A stretch of DNA of 35,075 bases from a virus. The notes beneath the pieces are model-generated. The model had not been told where the DNA came from. It worked only from the letters and a program-made list of their open reading frames with translations, and ran no database searches. Shown piece by piece: positions 7,744 to 15,430 of the stretch (position 1 is its first letter; every line of letters begins with the position of its first letter). Location: the IMG/VR virus record IMGVR_UViG_3300007734_000618, positions 1-35,075 of that record; one strand, given 5' to 3'. Position numbers and translations under genes: made by a program.

Positions 7744-8640
7744 ATGAACAAAAGGGCAGTAGTTGTAGACGATAGCCAAGTGGACGAAACCGTGGTGCTT
7801 GAGGACGAGCCGCAGGACGTTGAGATCGATGCTGGTGAGAACAATGCCGCCAGCGACCAACTGACCGAAGGCGATGCCGAACAGCACGATGAAGAGTCCG
7901 ACGAGGTGGTCGTCTCCATTGGCGAGGAAGCGCCCCCCGCCGAAGAGGAGCAGCGTGCGCCTGAATGGGTGCGTGAGCTGCGTAAGGCCAACCGCGAGAA
8001 AGAGCGACGCATTCGAGAACTCGAAGCCAAGCTGCAGACCACTGCGCAGACTGAGAACAAGCCGGTCGCGCTGGGTCCGAAGCCCAAGCTGGAGGAATTC
8101 GACTACGACGCCGACAGGTTCGAGCAAGCACTGGATGCCTGGCATGAACGCAAGCGCCAGCACGATCTGGAGACCGAGAGGGTCCGCCAGGCCGAGCAGA
8201 CGCAACAGCAAGCCTGGCAGGCCAAACTGGAGGGCTACAGCAAGGCCAAGGCCGAGCTGAAGGTCCGAGACTATGAGGACGCCGAGGCGATTGCCCAGGA
8301 AGTCTTCAACGTCACCCAGCAAGGCGTCATCTTGCAAGGAGCTGACAATCCCGCACTGGTCATCTACGCACTCGGCAAGAACCCGAAAAAGGCTGCAGAC
8401 CTCGCAAAGATCAACGACCCCGTGAAGTTTGCCTTCGCGGTAGCGAAACTGGAGAAAGAATTGAAAGTGACGAACCGCAGGGCAGCACCCGCACCGGAGC
8501 GAGTAATCCAGGGGACTGGACGAGTCTCTGGTGCGGTGGACTCAACCCTTGAACGGCTGCGTGAAGAAGCCGCGCGTACTGGCAACATGACGAAAGTCAT
8601 CCAGTACAAAGCGCAGAAGCGCGCAGCATCCAAAAACTGA
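7744..8640 (+). CDS. Scaffolding protein
   Basis: This 298-residue protein matches P22 scaffold length (303) and lies between portal and coat. The first 75 residues are strongly acidic. The middle (about 78-175) is a Glu/Lys/Arg/Gln-rich helical region likely to form coiled coil. The C-terminus is basic, as needed for coat binding in P22-type scaffolds. It would direct prohead assembly and then exit. The call rests on position and composition; sequence identity to P22 gp8 is not evident by eye. Confidence 0.75.
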   Translation: MNKRAVVVDDSQVDETVVLEDEPQDVEIDAGENNAASDQLTEGDAEQHDEESDEVVVSIGEEAPPAEEEQRAPEWVRELRKANREKERRIRELEAKLQTTAQTENKPVALGPKPKLEEFDYDADRFEQALDAWHERKRQHDLETERVRQAEQTQQQAWQAKLEGYSKAKAELKVRDYEDAEAIAQEVFNVTQQGVILQGADNPALVIYALGKNPKKAADLAKINDPVKFAFAVAKLEKELKVTNRRAAPAPERVIQGTGRVSGAVDSTLERLREEAARTGNMTKVIQYKAQKRAASKN

Positions 8641-8660
8641 TTTTGAAATAGGAGCCCATC

Positions 8661-9941
8661 ATGGCCAATAGTTTTTCCAAAGAAGAGCGCGTAGCGTTCG
8701 AAGACCTCCTGGAAGGTTTCCAGGACGCACTGGTTCTGTCCCGCAACGTCGCGATCTACAACACCGATCAGACGATGATGGAACGTGCCAACAACACCAT
8801 CTGGCGTCCCCAGCCCTACATCGCCCAGTCGATCAACAGCACGCCTGGCACCCCGATCTCTGGCTACAAGGCCATGACTCAGCTTGCCGTGCCTGCCACC
8901 CTGGGCTTCAGCAAGACCGTGCCGTGGGAAATGACCACGCTCGAACTGCGTGATGCCCTGCAGGAAGGTCGCCTTGGCGACTCTGCCAAGCAGAAGCTCG
9001 CGTCTGACATCAACGTGGCTATCATGAGCGCTGCAGCGAACCTCGGCTCGCTGGTGGTGCCCATCGCTGCTGCTGCTGGTGACTATGACGACATCGCCCT
9101 GTGCGACGCCATCATGAACGAGCAGGGCGTGCCCGACTACGACCGCTTCCTGGCCCTGTCCAGCCGTGACTACAACGGCCTGGCTGGCAACCTGGTGGGC
9201 ACTGCTCGCAGCTTCGGCAATGCCAAGTCAGACAAGGCCTACGAGCGCAGCTACGTCGGCATGGTCGCTGGCTTCGACACCTACAAGATGGACTACGCCA
9301 ACCGTCTGACGGCTGCTGCTGGCGGCGGTGCGATCACCATTGACACCAGTGGTGCCGGCACCCAGGCCAACTATCTGCCCCAGGCGACCTCGACCGCTGT
9401 CGGCGGCCAGATCAACGTGGACAACCGCTTCCAGTCCGTCACCGTGTCTTCCACGGCCGGCGTGGCTGCAGGCGATGCCTTCAAGATCGACGGCGTGTTC
9501 GCGGTGCATCACATCACCAAGCAGTCCACTGGTCAGCTCAAGACCTTCCGGGTTGTGTCGGTGACCAACGGCACCACGATGGTGATCACTCCCCCGATCA
9601 TCGGCGCTCAGGCTCCTGCCACCGACGCTCAACTGCAGTACAAGAACGTGGAAGTCACCACGCCTTCCAACACTGCAGCCATCACTTTCCTGAACGCCAA
9701 CACCGCACAGGTGAACGTGTTCTGGCAGCGTGACTCGCTGGAGATTCTGCCTGGCCGTTATGCCGTGCCTTCGGACGCTGGTGTCGCAGTGATGCGCGCA
9801 AGCACCGACCAGGGCATCGAGCTGGTGATGCAGAAGTTCTACGACATCGACAGCATGACGATCAAGTATCGTCTCGACACGCTGTTCGGTGTGGTGAACA
9901 AGAACCCCGAGATGTCCGGCATCTTGTTGTTCAACCAGTAA
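8661..9941 (+). CDS. Major capsid protein, P22 coat family
   Basis: This 426-residue protein (P22 coat has 430) is an HK97-fold shell protein. The N-terminal helix, the NNTIWRPQPY segment, and the later insertion-like beta-rich region (about residues 220-330) resemble P22 gp5. AGGAG at 8650-8654 lies 6 nt before the ATG. A strong intrinsic terminator follows 12 nt after the stop, which would set the level of this abundant product relative to the tail genes. Confidence 0.93.
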   Translation: MANSFSKEERVAFEDLLEGFQDALVLSRNVAIYNTDQTMMERANNTIWRPQPYIAQSINSTPGTPISGYKAMTQLAVPATLGFSKTVPWEMTTLELRDALQEGRLGDSAKQKLASDINVAIMSAAANLGSLVVPIAAAAGDYDDIALCDAIMNEQGVPDYDRFLALSSRDYNGLAGNLVGTARSFGNAKSDKAYERSYVGMVAGFDTYKMDYANRLTAAAGGGAITIDTSGAGTQANYLPQATSTAVGGQINVDNRFQSVTVSSTAGVAAGDAFKIDGVFAVHHITKQSTGQLKTFRVVSVTNGTTMVITPPIIGAQAPATDAQLQYKNVEVTTPSNTAAITFLNANTAQVNVFWQRDSLEILPGRYAVPSDAGVAVMRASTDQGIELVMQKFYDIDSMTIKYRLDTLFGVVNKNPEMSGILLFNQ

Positions 9942-9953
9942 GCAGCAGGCTGA

Positions 9954-9981
9954 GGGAAGGGGCTTCGGCCCCTTCTCTCTT
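9954..9981 (+). terminator. Intrinsic terminator after the coat gene
   Basis: GAAGGGGC (9956-9963), a TTCG tetraloop and GCCCCTTC (9968-9975) form a perfect stem, followed by TCTCTCTTTC. UUCG tetraloop hairpins are very stable. Because the next gene follows without an obvious new promoter, it may be a partial terminator that lowers expression of downstream tail genes. Confidence 0.85.
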
Positions 9982-10001
9982 TCACCAACAAGGAGCGCAC
10001 C

Positions 10002-10181
10002 ATGCCGTTGACCAAGGGTTATTCGCAGAAGTCCATCAGCAAGAACATCTCCAAGGAGATGAAGAAGGGCATGCCTCAGAAGCAGGCCGTTGCCGTCGCG
10101 CTGTCCACTGCGCGCACTGCAGCCAAGGCCGCAGGCAAGCCCAGCAAGGCACCAGCAAAGCCCAAGAAGGCCATGAAATGA
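10002..10181 (+). CDS. Small basic phage protein (DUF6496-like)
   Basis: This 59-residue Lys/Ala-rich protein starts at ATG 10002 with AAGGAG about 6 nt upstream. Its pattern of GYS-x-KSISKNISKEMKKG, then QKQAVAVALSTAR, resembles a small family common near phage head genes (DUF6496-like, from memory). It is likely DNA- or capsid-associated given its charge, but its function is unknown. Its last bases overlap the start of the next small gene. Confidence 0.75.
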   Translation: MPLTKGYSQKSISKNISKEMKKGMPQKQAVAVALSTARTAAKAAGKPSKAPAKPKKAMK

Positions 10182-10342
10182 AGGCCGGCTTGTACGCCAA
10201 CATCCACGCCAAGCGCGAGCGCATCGAGCGCCAGAAGGCAGCAGGCAAGACGCCTGAGCGCATGCGCAAGCCTGGAGCCAAGGGCGCACCGACCACTGCA
10301 GCATTCAAGGCTGCAGCCAAGACAGCGAAGAAGGCCAAGTGA
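10178..10342 (+). CDS. Small basic phage protein (54 residues)
   Basis: This 54-residue protein reads KAGLYANIHAKRERI near its start and then a Gly/Pro/Ala/Lys-rich tail (MRKPGAKGAPT). This pattern recurs in short phage proteins beside head genes. Its ATG at 10178 overlaps the previous stop, and its TGA overlaps the next ATG at 10342, so three tiny genes are translationally chained. Function is unknown; a DNA-binding or head-associated role would fit the charge. Confidence 0.72.
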   Translation: MKAGLYANIHAKRERIERQKAAGKTPERMRKPGAKGAPTTAAFKAAAKTAKKAK

Positions 10343-10638
10343 TGGAAACAAACATCCTCGCACCCAAGTACCGCAAGAACAAGAAGCCTGTGAAGGTGCG
10401 CAAGCCTTCCAAGCCCATCGATGGCATCAACCATCGGCTGCTGCGTGAGCAAGCAGATGCCCAGGCCAAGATCAAGGCTGCCGAGCCTGTCGAGGCCGCT
10501 GTGCCAGACGAAGACGCACCCCCGACGCGCGAAGAGCTGGAAGCCAAAGCCACCGAGCTGGGGATACCATTCAACGGTCGGACATCCGACAAAAAGCTCA
10601 GTGGCCTGATCGCCACTGCACTGCAGCAGGGAGGCTGA
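10342..10638 (+). CDS. Small protein with a HeH/LEM-like C-terminal motif
   Basis: This 98-residue protein has a very basic N-terminus (residues 1-30), an Ala/Glu linker and a C-terminal helix-extended-helix stretch (about residues 61-95, PTREELEAKATELGIPF...SDKKLSGLI) like HeH/SAP-type nucleic-acid-binding motifs in phage head proteins. The start at 10342 shares a base with the preceding stop. It sits between the coat and gp4-like genes, so a head-completion or DNA-associated role is plausible but not shown. Confidence 0.75.
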   Translation: METNILAPKYRKNKKPVKVRKPSKPIDGINHRLLREQADAQAKIKAAEPVEAAVPDEDAPPTREELEAKATELGIPFNGRTSDKKLSGLIATALQQGG

Positions 10639-10639
10639 C

Positions 10640-11122
10640 ATGGGCTACAGCAAGCGCCAATTCATTGAGGCTGCATTCGCAGAGATCGGCCTTGCGTCCT
10701 ATGTGTTCGACCTTCAGCCCGAGCAGCTTGAGGCCGCCAGGCAGCGGCTCGATGCCATGATGGCCGACTGGAACGGCAAGGGCATCCGGCTCGGTTACCC
10801 GATCCCGGTCAGCCCCCAGGACGGCAGCATCGACGAGCAGACCAACGTGCCGGACTCGGCCTACGAGGCCATCATCTGCAACCTGGGCATCAGGCTTGCG
10901 CCGAGCTACGGCAAGCAGGTCATGAACGAGACCAAGGCCACGGCCAAGCAAGGCTACGACACGCTGATGCAGCGCGCCACGGCCCCGCTGGAGCAGCAAT
11001 TCCCCAACACCATGCCGTCCGGCGCTGGCAACAAGCCCTGGCGTGTTTACGACAACCCATTCCTGCGTCCTCCTGTCAGTCCAGTCGAAGCTGGCCCAGA
11101 TGGACCGCTACAGTTCAACTGA
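10640..11122 (+). CDS. P22 gp4-like tail accessory factor / head completion protein
   Basis: This 160-residue protein (P22 gp4 has 166) has the helical N-terminal half and the MMADWNGKGIRLGYP segment typical of the gp4 family. That family binds beneath the portal ring and closes the packaged head. The C-terminal arm is extended and Pro-rich. It begins one nucleotide after the preceding stop, and the gp10-like gene follows two genes later, as in P22-like clusters. Confidence 0.88.
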   Translation: MGYSKRQFIEAAFAEIGLASYVFDLQPEQLEAARQRLDAMMADWNGKGIRLGYPIPVSPQDGSIDEQTNVPDSAYEAIICNLGIRLAPSYGKQVMNETKATAKQGYDTLMQRATAPLEQQFPNTMPSGAGNKPWRVYDNPFLRPPVSPVEAGPDGPLQFN

Positions 11123-11134
11123 AAGGACACAGCC

Positions 11135-11590
11135 ATGCCATACATCAACCAACTCCCGCTGCTCGCTGTCGCGTCACCTGGCGACCAGATTCCGGTCTAC
11201 ACGCCGAACAACGGCGACGCGCGACGCCTGCCCATTGGTGCGCTGCTGCAGTATTTCCAGCAGACCTTTGCCAGCCCCACGCTGGCCACCAACGTCTACA
11301 CGCCAGGCACTGGCTTCAACTTGCCGGTGCCCACGCCTGTGGCGCAGCAGCAGTGGATGCTGATCCAGCCGGCCGGCACACTGGCCACTGGCTCTGTCAC
11401 GCTGCCGCTGAACACCAGCACGCCTGATGGCACCGAGGTGCTGATCACGACCACGCAGCAGATCACGGCCTTCACGCTGAACGCGAACGGCGCGTCTCAG
11501 CTCTATGGCGACCCGACCACGCTGGCGGCAGAGGACTTCTTCCGCATGCGCTTCGTGCAAGCCACCAACTCCTGGTATCGGATCGCCTGA
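11135..11590 (+). CDS. Conserved phage structural protein, unknown role
   Basis: This 151-residue protein is rich in Thr, Gln and beta-prone residues. It has no signal peptide or membrane segment, and ends in a short FFRMRFVQATNSWYRIA-like edge strand typical of phage decoration or fibre-associated beta domains. It lies between the two tail-completion genes, so a virion role is likely. Start ATG 11135 has GAAAGGA upstream. I do not recognise its family. Confidence 0.7.
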   Translation: MPYINQLPLLAVASPGDQIPVYTPNNGDARRLPIGALLQYFQQTFASPTLATNVYTPGTGFNLPVPTPVAQQQWMLIQPAGTLATGSVTLPLNTSTPDGTEVLITTTQQITAFTLNANGASQLYGDPTTLAAEDFFRMRFVQATNSWYRIA

Positions 11591-11592
11591 TC

Positions 11593-11880
11593 ATGGCCAC
11601 CAAGAAAGACCCCAGGCTGGAGCGCGCTGGCGTCGAGGGCTTCAACAAGCCCAAGCGCACGCCATCGCATCCGACCAAGAGCCACGTCGTCGTGGCCAAG
11701 GCTGGCGACCAGGTCAAGACGATCAGGTTCGGCCAGCAGGGCGTCTCTGGGTCTCCAAAGCGCGAAGGCGAAAGCAAGGCAGACAAGGCACGGCGCGAGT
11801 CGTTCAAGGCCAGGCACGCCGGCAACATTGCCAAGGGCAAGATGAGCGCTGCCTACTGGGCAGACAAGGTGAAATGGTGA
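11593..11880 (+). CDS. Small basic conserved phage protein
   Basis: This 95-residue, strongly basic protein has the pattern RAGV-x-GFNKPKRTP-HP-KSHVVVAK, then KTIRFGQQG, and ends with KGKMSAAYWADKVKW. I associate this with a widespread small phage protein of unknown function. The aromatic tail and high Lys content suggest nucleic-acid or capsid binding. It starts two nucleotides after the previous stop and ends just before the gp10-like gene. Confidence 0.72.
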   Translation: MATKKDPRLERAGVEGFNKPKRTPSHPTKSHVVVAKAGDQVKTIRFGQQGVSGSPKREGESKADKARRESFKARHAGNIAKGKMSAAYWADKVKW

Positions 11881-11884
11881 GGCC

Positions 11885-13288
11885 ATGCAGATACCAATCC
11901 TGAACGGCATCTACACCGACAACGGCCCGGACCTGCGCACGAGCTACCCGGTCAACATGGTGCCGGTGCCCAAGAACAGCGGCATTAGCTCCGGCTTTCT
12001 GCGGCCTGGCGACGGCATTGTGGCCAACGGCAGCGGACCTGGCATTGACCGTGGCGGCATCAACTGGAACGGCACCTGCTACCGGGTCATGGGCACCAAA
12101 CTGGTGACCGTGGCCATCGATGGCACTGTGGCCGTGCTTGGCGACGTTGGCCCTGGTGGCCTCGTGTCGATGGACTACAGCTTCGACCGTCTGGCCATCG
12201 CTGCTGGCGGCAAGCTGTACTACTGGAACACCACCACCGGCCTGGTGCAAGTGACCGATCCAGACCTTGGTCTCGTGCTCGACGTGGTGTGGGTGGATGG
12301 CTACTTCATGACCACTGATGGCGAGAGCCTGGTGGTCACCGATCTGACCGACCCGCTGCAGGTCAACCCGCTGAAGTACGGCAGCTCCGAGGTCGATCCA
12401 GACCCGGTGGTGGCGCTGCTCAAGCTGCGCAACGAGGTCTATGCACTCAACCGAAACACCATCGAGGTGTTCGACAACGTCGGCGGCGACTTTTTCCCAT
12501 TCCAGCGCATCGATGGCGCGCAAGTTCAGAAGGGCGTCATCGGCACCTTTGGCTGCTGCGTCTTCATGGAGCAGGTGGCATTCCTTGGCAGCGGCCGCAA
12601 CGAGCAGCCAGGCATCTACCTGGGCGCGAACGCCACGGCCACCAAGGTCAGCACGCAGGAGATCGACGACCTGCTGATGAACTACACCGAGCTGCAACTG
12701 GCCGAGGCCAAATTGGAAGCGCGCAACGACAAGGCGCACCAGCACCTCTACGTCCACCTGCCAGATCGCACGCTGGTCTATGACGGAGCAGCATCGCAAG
12801 AGCTGGGCGAGCTGGTCTGGTTCACATTGACCACCACCACGGTCGGCTTCGAGCAGTACCGTGCGCGCAATCTGGTCTGGGCCTATGACAAGTGGCTGGT
12901 CGGCGATCCGCAGTCCAGCAGCATAGGCTACCTGGTGGACACCATCGGCACACACTGGGGTCAGAAGGTGCGCTGGGAGTTCGGCACGCTGATCGTCTAC
13001 AACGAAGGCAACGGCGCACTGTTCCACGAGCTGGAGCTGGTGGCTTTGACTGGTCGCGTGGCGCTGGGCGTCAACCCGCAGATCAGCACCAGCTACTCGC
13101 TGGACGGCCTGTCGTGGAGCCAGGACCGCTACATCCGAGCTGGCACCATCGGCAACACCAAGAAGCGCCTGGCGTGGTTTCAGCAGGGCAACATGCGCAA
13201 CTGGCGCATCCAGCGATTCCGTGGCGACAGCGATGCGCACATCGCATTCGCACGCCTTGAGGCGCAGATCGAAGGGTTGGCATACTGA
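11885..13288 (+). CDS. P22 gp10-like packaged-DNA stabilisation protein
   Basis: This 467-residue protein (P22 gp10 has 472) has the family N-terminus (IPILNGIY...YPVNMVP) and a repetitive beta-propeller-like body, including DGYFMTTDGESLVVTDLTDPL near residue 145. gp10 assembles on gp4 as the tail hub to which needle and spikes attach. Its stop overlaps the next ATG (TGATG). Confidence 0.9.
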   Translation: MQIPILNGIYTDNGPDLRTSYPVNMVPVPKNSGISSGFLRPGDGIVANGSGPGIDRGGINWNGTCYRVMGTKLVTVAIDGTVAVLGDVGPGGLVSMDYSFDRLAIAAGGKLYYWNTTTGLVQVTDPDLGLVLDVVWVDGYFMTTDGESLVVTDLTDPLQVNPLKYGSSEVDPDPVVALLKLRNEVYALNRNTIEVFDNVGGDFFPFQRIDGAQVQKGVIGTFGCCVFMEQVAFLGSGRNEQPGIYLGANATATKVSTQEIDDLLMNYTELQLAEAKLEARNDKAHQHLYVHLPDRTLVYDGAASQELGELVWFTLTTTTVGFEQYRARNLVWAYDKWLVGDPQSSSIGYLVDTIGTHWGQKVRWEFGTLIVYNEGNGALFHELELVALTGRVALGVNPQISTSYSLDGLSWSQDRYIRAGTIGNTKKRLAWFQQGNMRNWRIQRFRGDSDAHIAFARLEAQIEGLAY

Positions 13289-14145
13289 TGGCCACGCAAA
13301 AACTCAACCTCACGCGCGATCAGCTCGCCACGTTCCTGGGGAACCACGAGCTGATCAAGCAGTTTGAGAACCTGTTTGCGGTGGCCGACGCCATTGCGCC
13401 TGATGTGGTCAACGAGGTCAACATCGCGGCCGGAACAGCGCAGGCCACGGCCAACGATGCACTTGGGCAGATCGCTGCACTGGCGCAGGAGCTGGCTGTT
13501 TCTGACTCTGTCAGCGACGTGAAGGCCACGCAGGCGCTGGACCAGATCGCCATGCTGGCGCAGGAAATCTCTGTCAGTCTTGCGTCAGCCGAGAACAAGG
13601 CCAACCAGGCGCTGGCGCTGCTTGGCCAACTGGCCAAGGTTGTCGAAGGCCTGCAGATGTCGCCACCTCCGCGAGAGTTCAAACGCTCGCGCTATGGCTC
13701 GTTCTACGACACCACGACGCAGACGGCCACGGCCATCAACACAGCCAAGGCTATCACCTACAACACAACAGAACTGAGTCATGGCGTCTATTTGGGGACG
13801 CCAGCATCTCGCGTCTATGTGGACACTGAGGGCATTTACAACTTCCAGACAAGCATTCAGCTTGATAGCACGGTGGCCACAGCAGAGGAGTTCTATTTGT
13901 GGTTCAGGCTCAATGGTGTTGATGTCACCAACTCAGCAAGCCAAATTCGCATTCAAGGCAACAATGCTGAGATATTCGTGGCACTGAATTACTTCTTCAA
14001 CCTAAAAGCTGGCGACTACGTTGAAATGATGTTTTCAGTCAGTAATCTTGGTGTGCAGATGCTGGCATCTGGCGCAGTAGCTCCTCATCCAGGTATCCCA
14101 TCAGTCATTCTCACAGTCGCCAACAACATCGGAGGTATCCAATGA
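13288..14145 (+). CDS. Candidate tail needle: coiled-coil stalk with C1q/TNF-like knob
   Basis: This 285-residue protein directly follows the gp10-like gene, where P22 encodes its tail needle gp26. Residues about 20-125 are long Ala/Gln/Leu heptad stretches without Pro, fitting a trimeric coiled coil. Residues about 135-285 switch to beta-rich sequence (RVYVDTEGIYNFQTSIQL, LWFRLNGVDV, LNYFFNLKAGDYVEMMFS) with the look of a C1q/TNF-type jelly-roll knob. Sf6-type needles carry such a knob. The knob-coding half is visibly less GC-rich than the stalk half, suggesting exchange of the distal domain. The needle call is from synteny and architecture. Confidence 0.65.
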   Translation: MATQKLNLTRDQLATFLGNHELIKQFENLFAVADAIAPDVVNEVNIAAGTAQATANDALGQIAALAQELAVSDSVSDVKATQALDQIAMLAQEISVSLASAENKANQALALLGQLAKVVEGLQMSPPPREFKRSRYGSFYDTTTQTATAINTAKAITYNTTELSHGVYLGTPASRVYVDTEGIYNFQTSIQLDSTVATAEEFYLWFRLNGVDVTNSASQIRIQGNNAEIFVALNYFFNLKAGDYVEMMFSVSNLGVQMLASGAVAPHPGIPSVILTVANNIGGIQ

Positions 14146-14477
14146 CCGTCACCGTAAAAACACTCGTTCCTCCAAAGCAAATGGAGGCTGTCCAGACCAC
14201 GCAATACACGGCCACGGCCGCGAAGGCGCTGATCGACAAGGCCACCGTCACCAACACCGACACCGTAAACCGCACGTTCAGCGTGAACCTGGTGCAAGTG
14301 GGCGGCAGCGCTGGCAACAGCAACCTGATCATCGACGACCGCACCGTCGTTCCTGGCGAGACTTACTTGTGTCCCGAGCTGGTCGGCCAGGAGCTGGACG
14401 CTGGAGCCTTCATCAGCACCATTGCCAGCAATGCCACGTCCTTGACGCTGCGCATCTCCGGCCGCGAGATCACCTGA
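14142..14477 (+). CDS. Small beta-rich virion-associated protein, unknown
   Basis: This 111-residue Thr/Val/Asn-rich protein is built of alternating strands (VTNTDTVNRTFSVNLV, TSLTLRISGREIT) and looks like a compact beta-sandwich, as in many tail or decoration proteins. It has no signal peptide or catalytic motif. Its ATG overlaps the stop of the candidate needle gene (ATGA), so the two may be made together. A resembling protein is encoded at 23996. Function is not recognised. Confidence 0.7.
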   Translation: MTVTVKTLVPPKQMEAVQTTQYTATAAKALIDKATVTNTDTVNRTFSVNLVQVGGSAGNSNLIIDDRTVVPGETYLCPELVGQELDAGAFISTIASNATSLTLRISGREIT

Positions 14478-14489
14478 TAGGAGAACCAC

Positions 14490-14897
14490 ATGGACTACGC
14501 AAAAATGCCCAAAGTGATGATGGCTGGCTTCGGTGGCCTGCCCATCGAAGAGCCGTTCATCACCACGGCCGAGAACAAGAAGAACACGCAGATGGTCATC
14601 GATGACTGGATGCTCGGCCCAGAGAACCCCAGCAACGAGCGAGGCGCGAACAAGCCCTACTGGATGGCGCTGGCCAAGGCTATGCAGTGCGACGAGGCCG
14701 AGGCGCGTCGTCGTCGCTGCTCCAACTGCGAGTATTACGACAACTCCGTCATGACCCAGGTCAAGATGGACCGCATCCCCTGGAACGAGTGGGATGTGAA
14801 CGCCGGATTCCGTGGCTACTGCAACAAGTTCGACTTCATCTGCCACGATCTTCGCTCCTGCCAAGCCTGGGAAGAGCGCGAGTTCGAGGAGGATTGA
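14490..14897 (+). CDS. Cys-rich conserved phage protein (possible metal site)
   Basis: This 135-residue protein has five cysteines in its second half: C77-x2-C80, C111, C118 and C124, within RRRRCSNCEYYDN and GYCNKFDFICHDLRSCQAW. The spacing suggests a zinc or Fe-S site but matches no family I can name with certainty. It lies in the virion block between needle-like and ejection genes. GAGAA precedes the ATG by a few bases. Function is unknown. Confidence 0.72.
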   Translation: MDYAKMPKVMMAGFGGLPIEEPFITTAENKKNTQMVIDDWMLGPENPSNERGANKPYWMALAKAMQCDEAEARRRRCSNCEYYDNSVMTQVKMDRIPWNEWDVNAGFRGYCNKFDFICHDLRSCQAWEEREFEED

Positions 14898-14901
14898 CCA
14901 A

Positions 14902-14988
14902 ATGTCAAATTGTGGGAAAATGCAGGTGCTGAGCTTATCGAGCCGCCAGCAGCTCATCCGACCACTGGAGGGTTGCGCGCATGAGTAA
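14902..14988 (+). CDS. Possible 28-residue peptide gene
   Basis: A short frame opens at ATG 14902 with GAGGAGG (14886-14892) 9 nt upstream and ends at a TAA overlapping the start of the next gene by 8 bp. The peptide is Ser/Leu/Arg-rich with two Cys. Good ribosome-site spacing and the overlap favour translation, possibly as a coupling peptide, but nothing about it is recognised and it may be fortuitous. Confidence 0.3.
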   Translation: MSNCGKMQVLSLSSRQQLIRPLEGCAHE

Positions 14989-15430
14989 TGTCGATTGGCT
15001 GAAAGAAAACCTGCAAAGGGTTTTCGCGCTGCCTGCGCCGGCCGTCGAGTGGCTGCTCATGCTTTGGAACGCAATCCAGGTCTTCGATGATGTCGCCGAT
15101 GGCGATCCTGTCGAACGCGAAGACCTCAACGCTACCATCTGGAACACGTTGGTCGGAATGAGCCAGAACACCTTCTGGCAGGCCAACTCTCAAACCCTGG
15201 CGCCTGTCGTGGCGTCCATGATCCTCAAGTGGCAGGCCTCCGACCAGGCCGAGCGCGCTGGCAAGGCCGACGCACGCTCATTCGTCTGGCGTGCAGGCTA
15301 CTATGACGTGGTGCTGATGGCGGTGGCTGTGTGCCACGGCACGCAGCGTGCCACGCAATCTGCGCAGCAGGTCATGGAACTGTACGGCGAGACGCTGGAA
15401 AACTACATGAAGGAGTTCAGCCATGCCTGA
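14981..15430 (+). CDS. Conserved phage protein in the ejection-gene block
   Basis: This 149-residue, mostly helical protein contains WNAIQVFDDVADGDPVEREDLN and later KWQASDQAERAGKADARSFVWRAGYYDVVLM, a pattern I associate with uncharacterised proteins of P22-like podophages. Start ATG 14981 has GGAGGG at 14967-14972. It overlaps the next gene by 8 bp. Its position matches the first of the P22 ejection genes (gp14), but no sequence match to gp14 is evident, so that role is only suggested. Confidence 0.75.
   Translation: MSNVDWLKENLQRVFALPAPAVEWLLMLWNAIQVFDDVADGDPVEREDLNATIWNTLVGMSQNTFWQANSQTLAPVVASMILKWQASDQAERAGKADARSFVWRAGYYDVVLMAVAVCHGTQRATQSAQQVMELYGETLENYMKEFSHA

Noticed and set aside
7676-7747. 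23-residue frame between portal and scaffold
   Set aside because: It ends in an ATGA-type overlap with the scaffold start but lacks a ribosome site; too short to support without other evidence.
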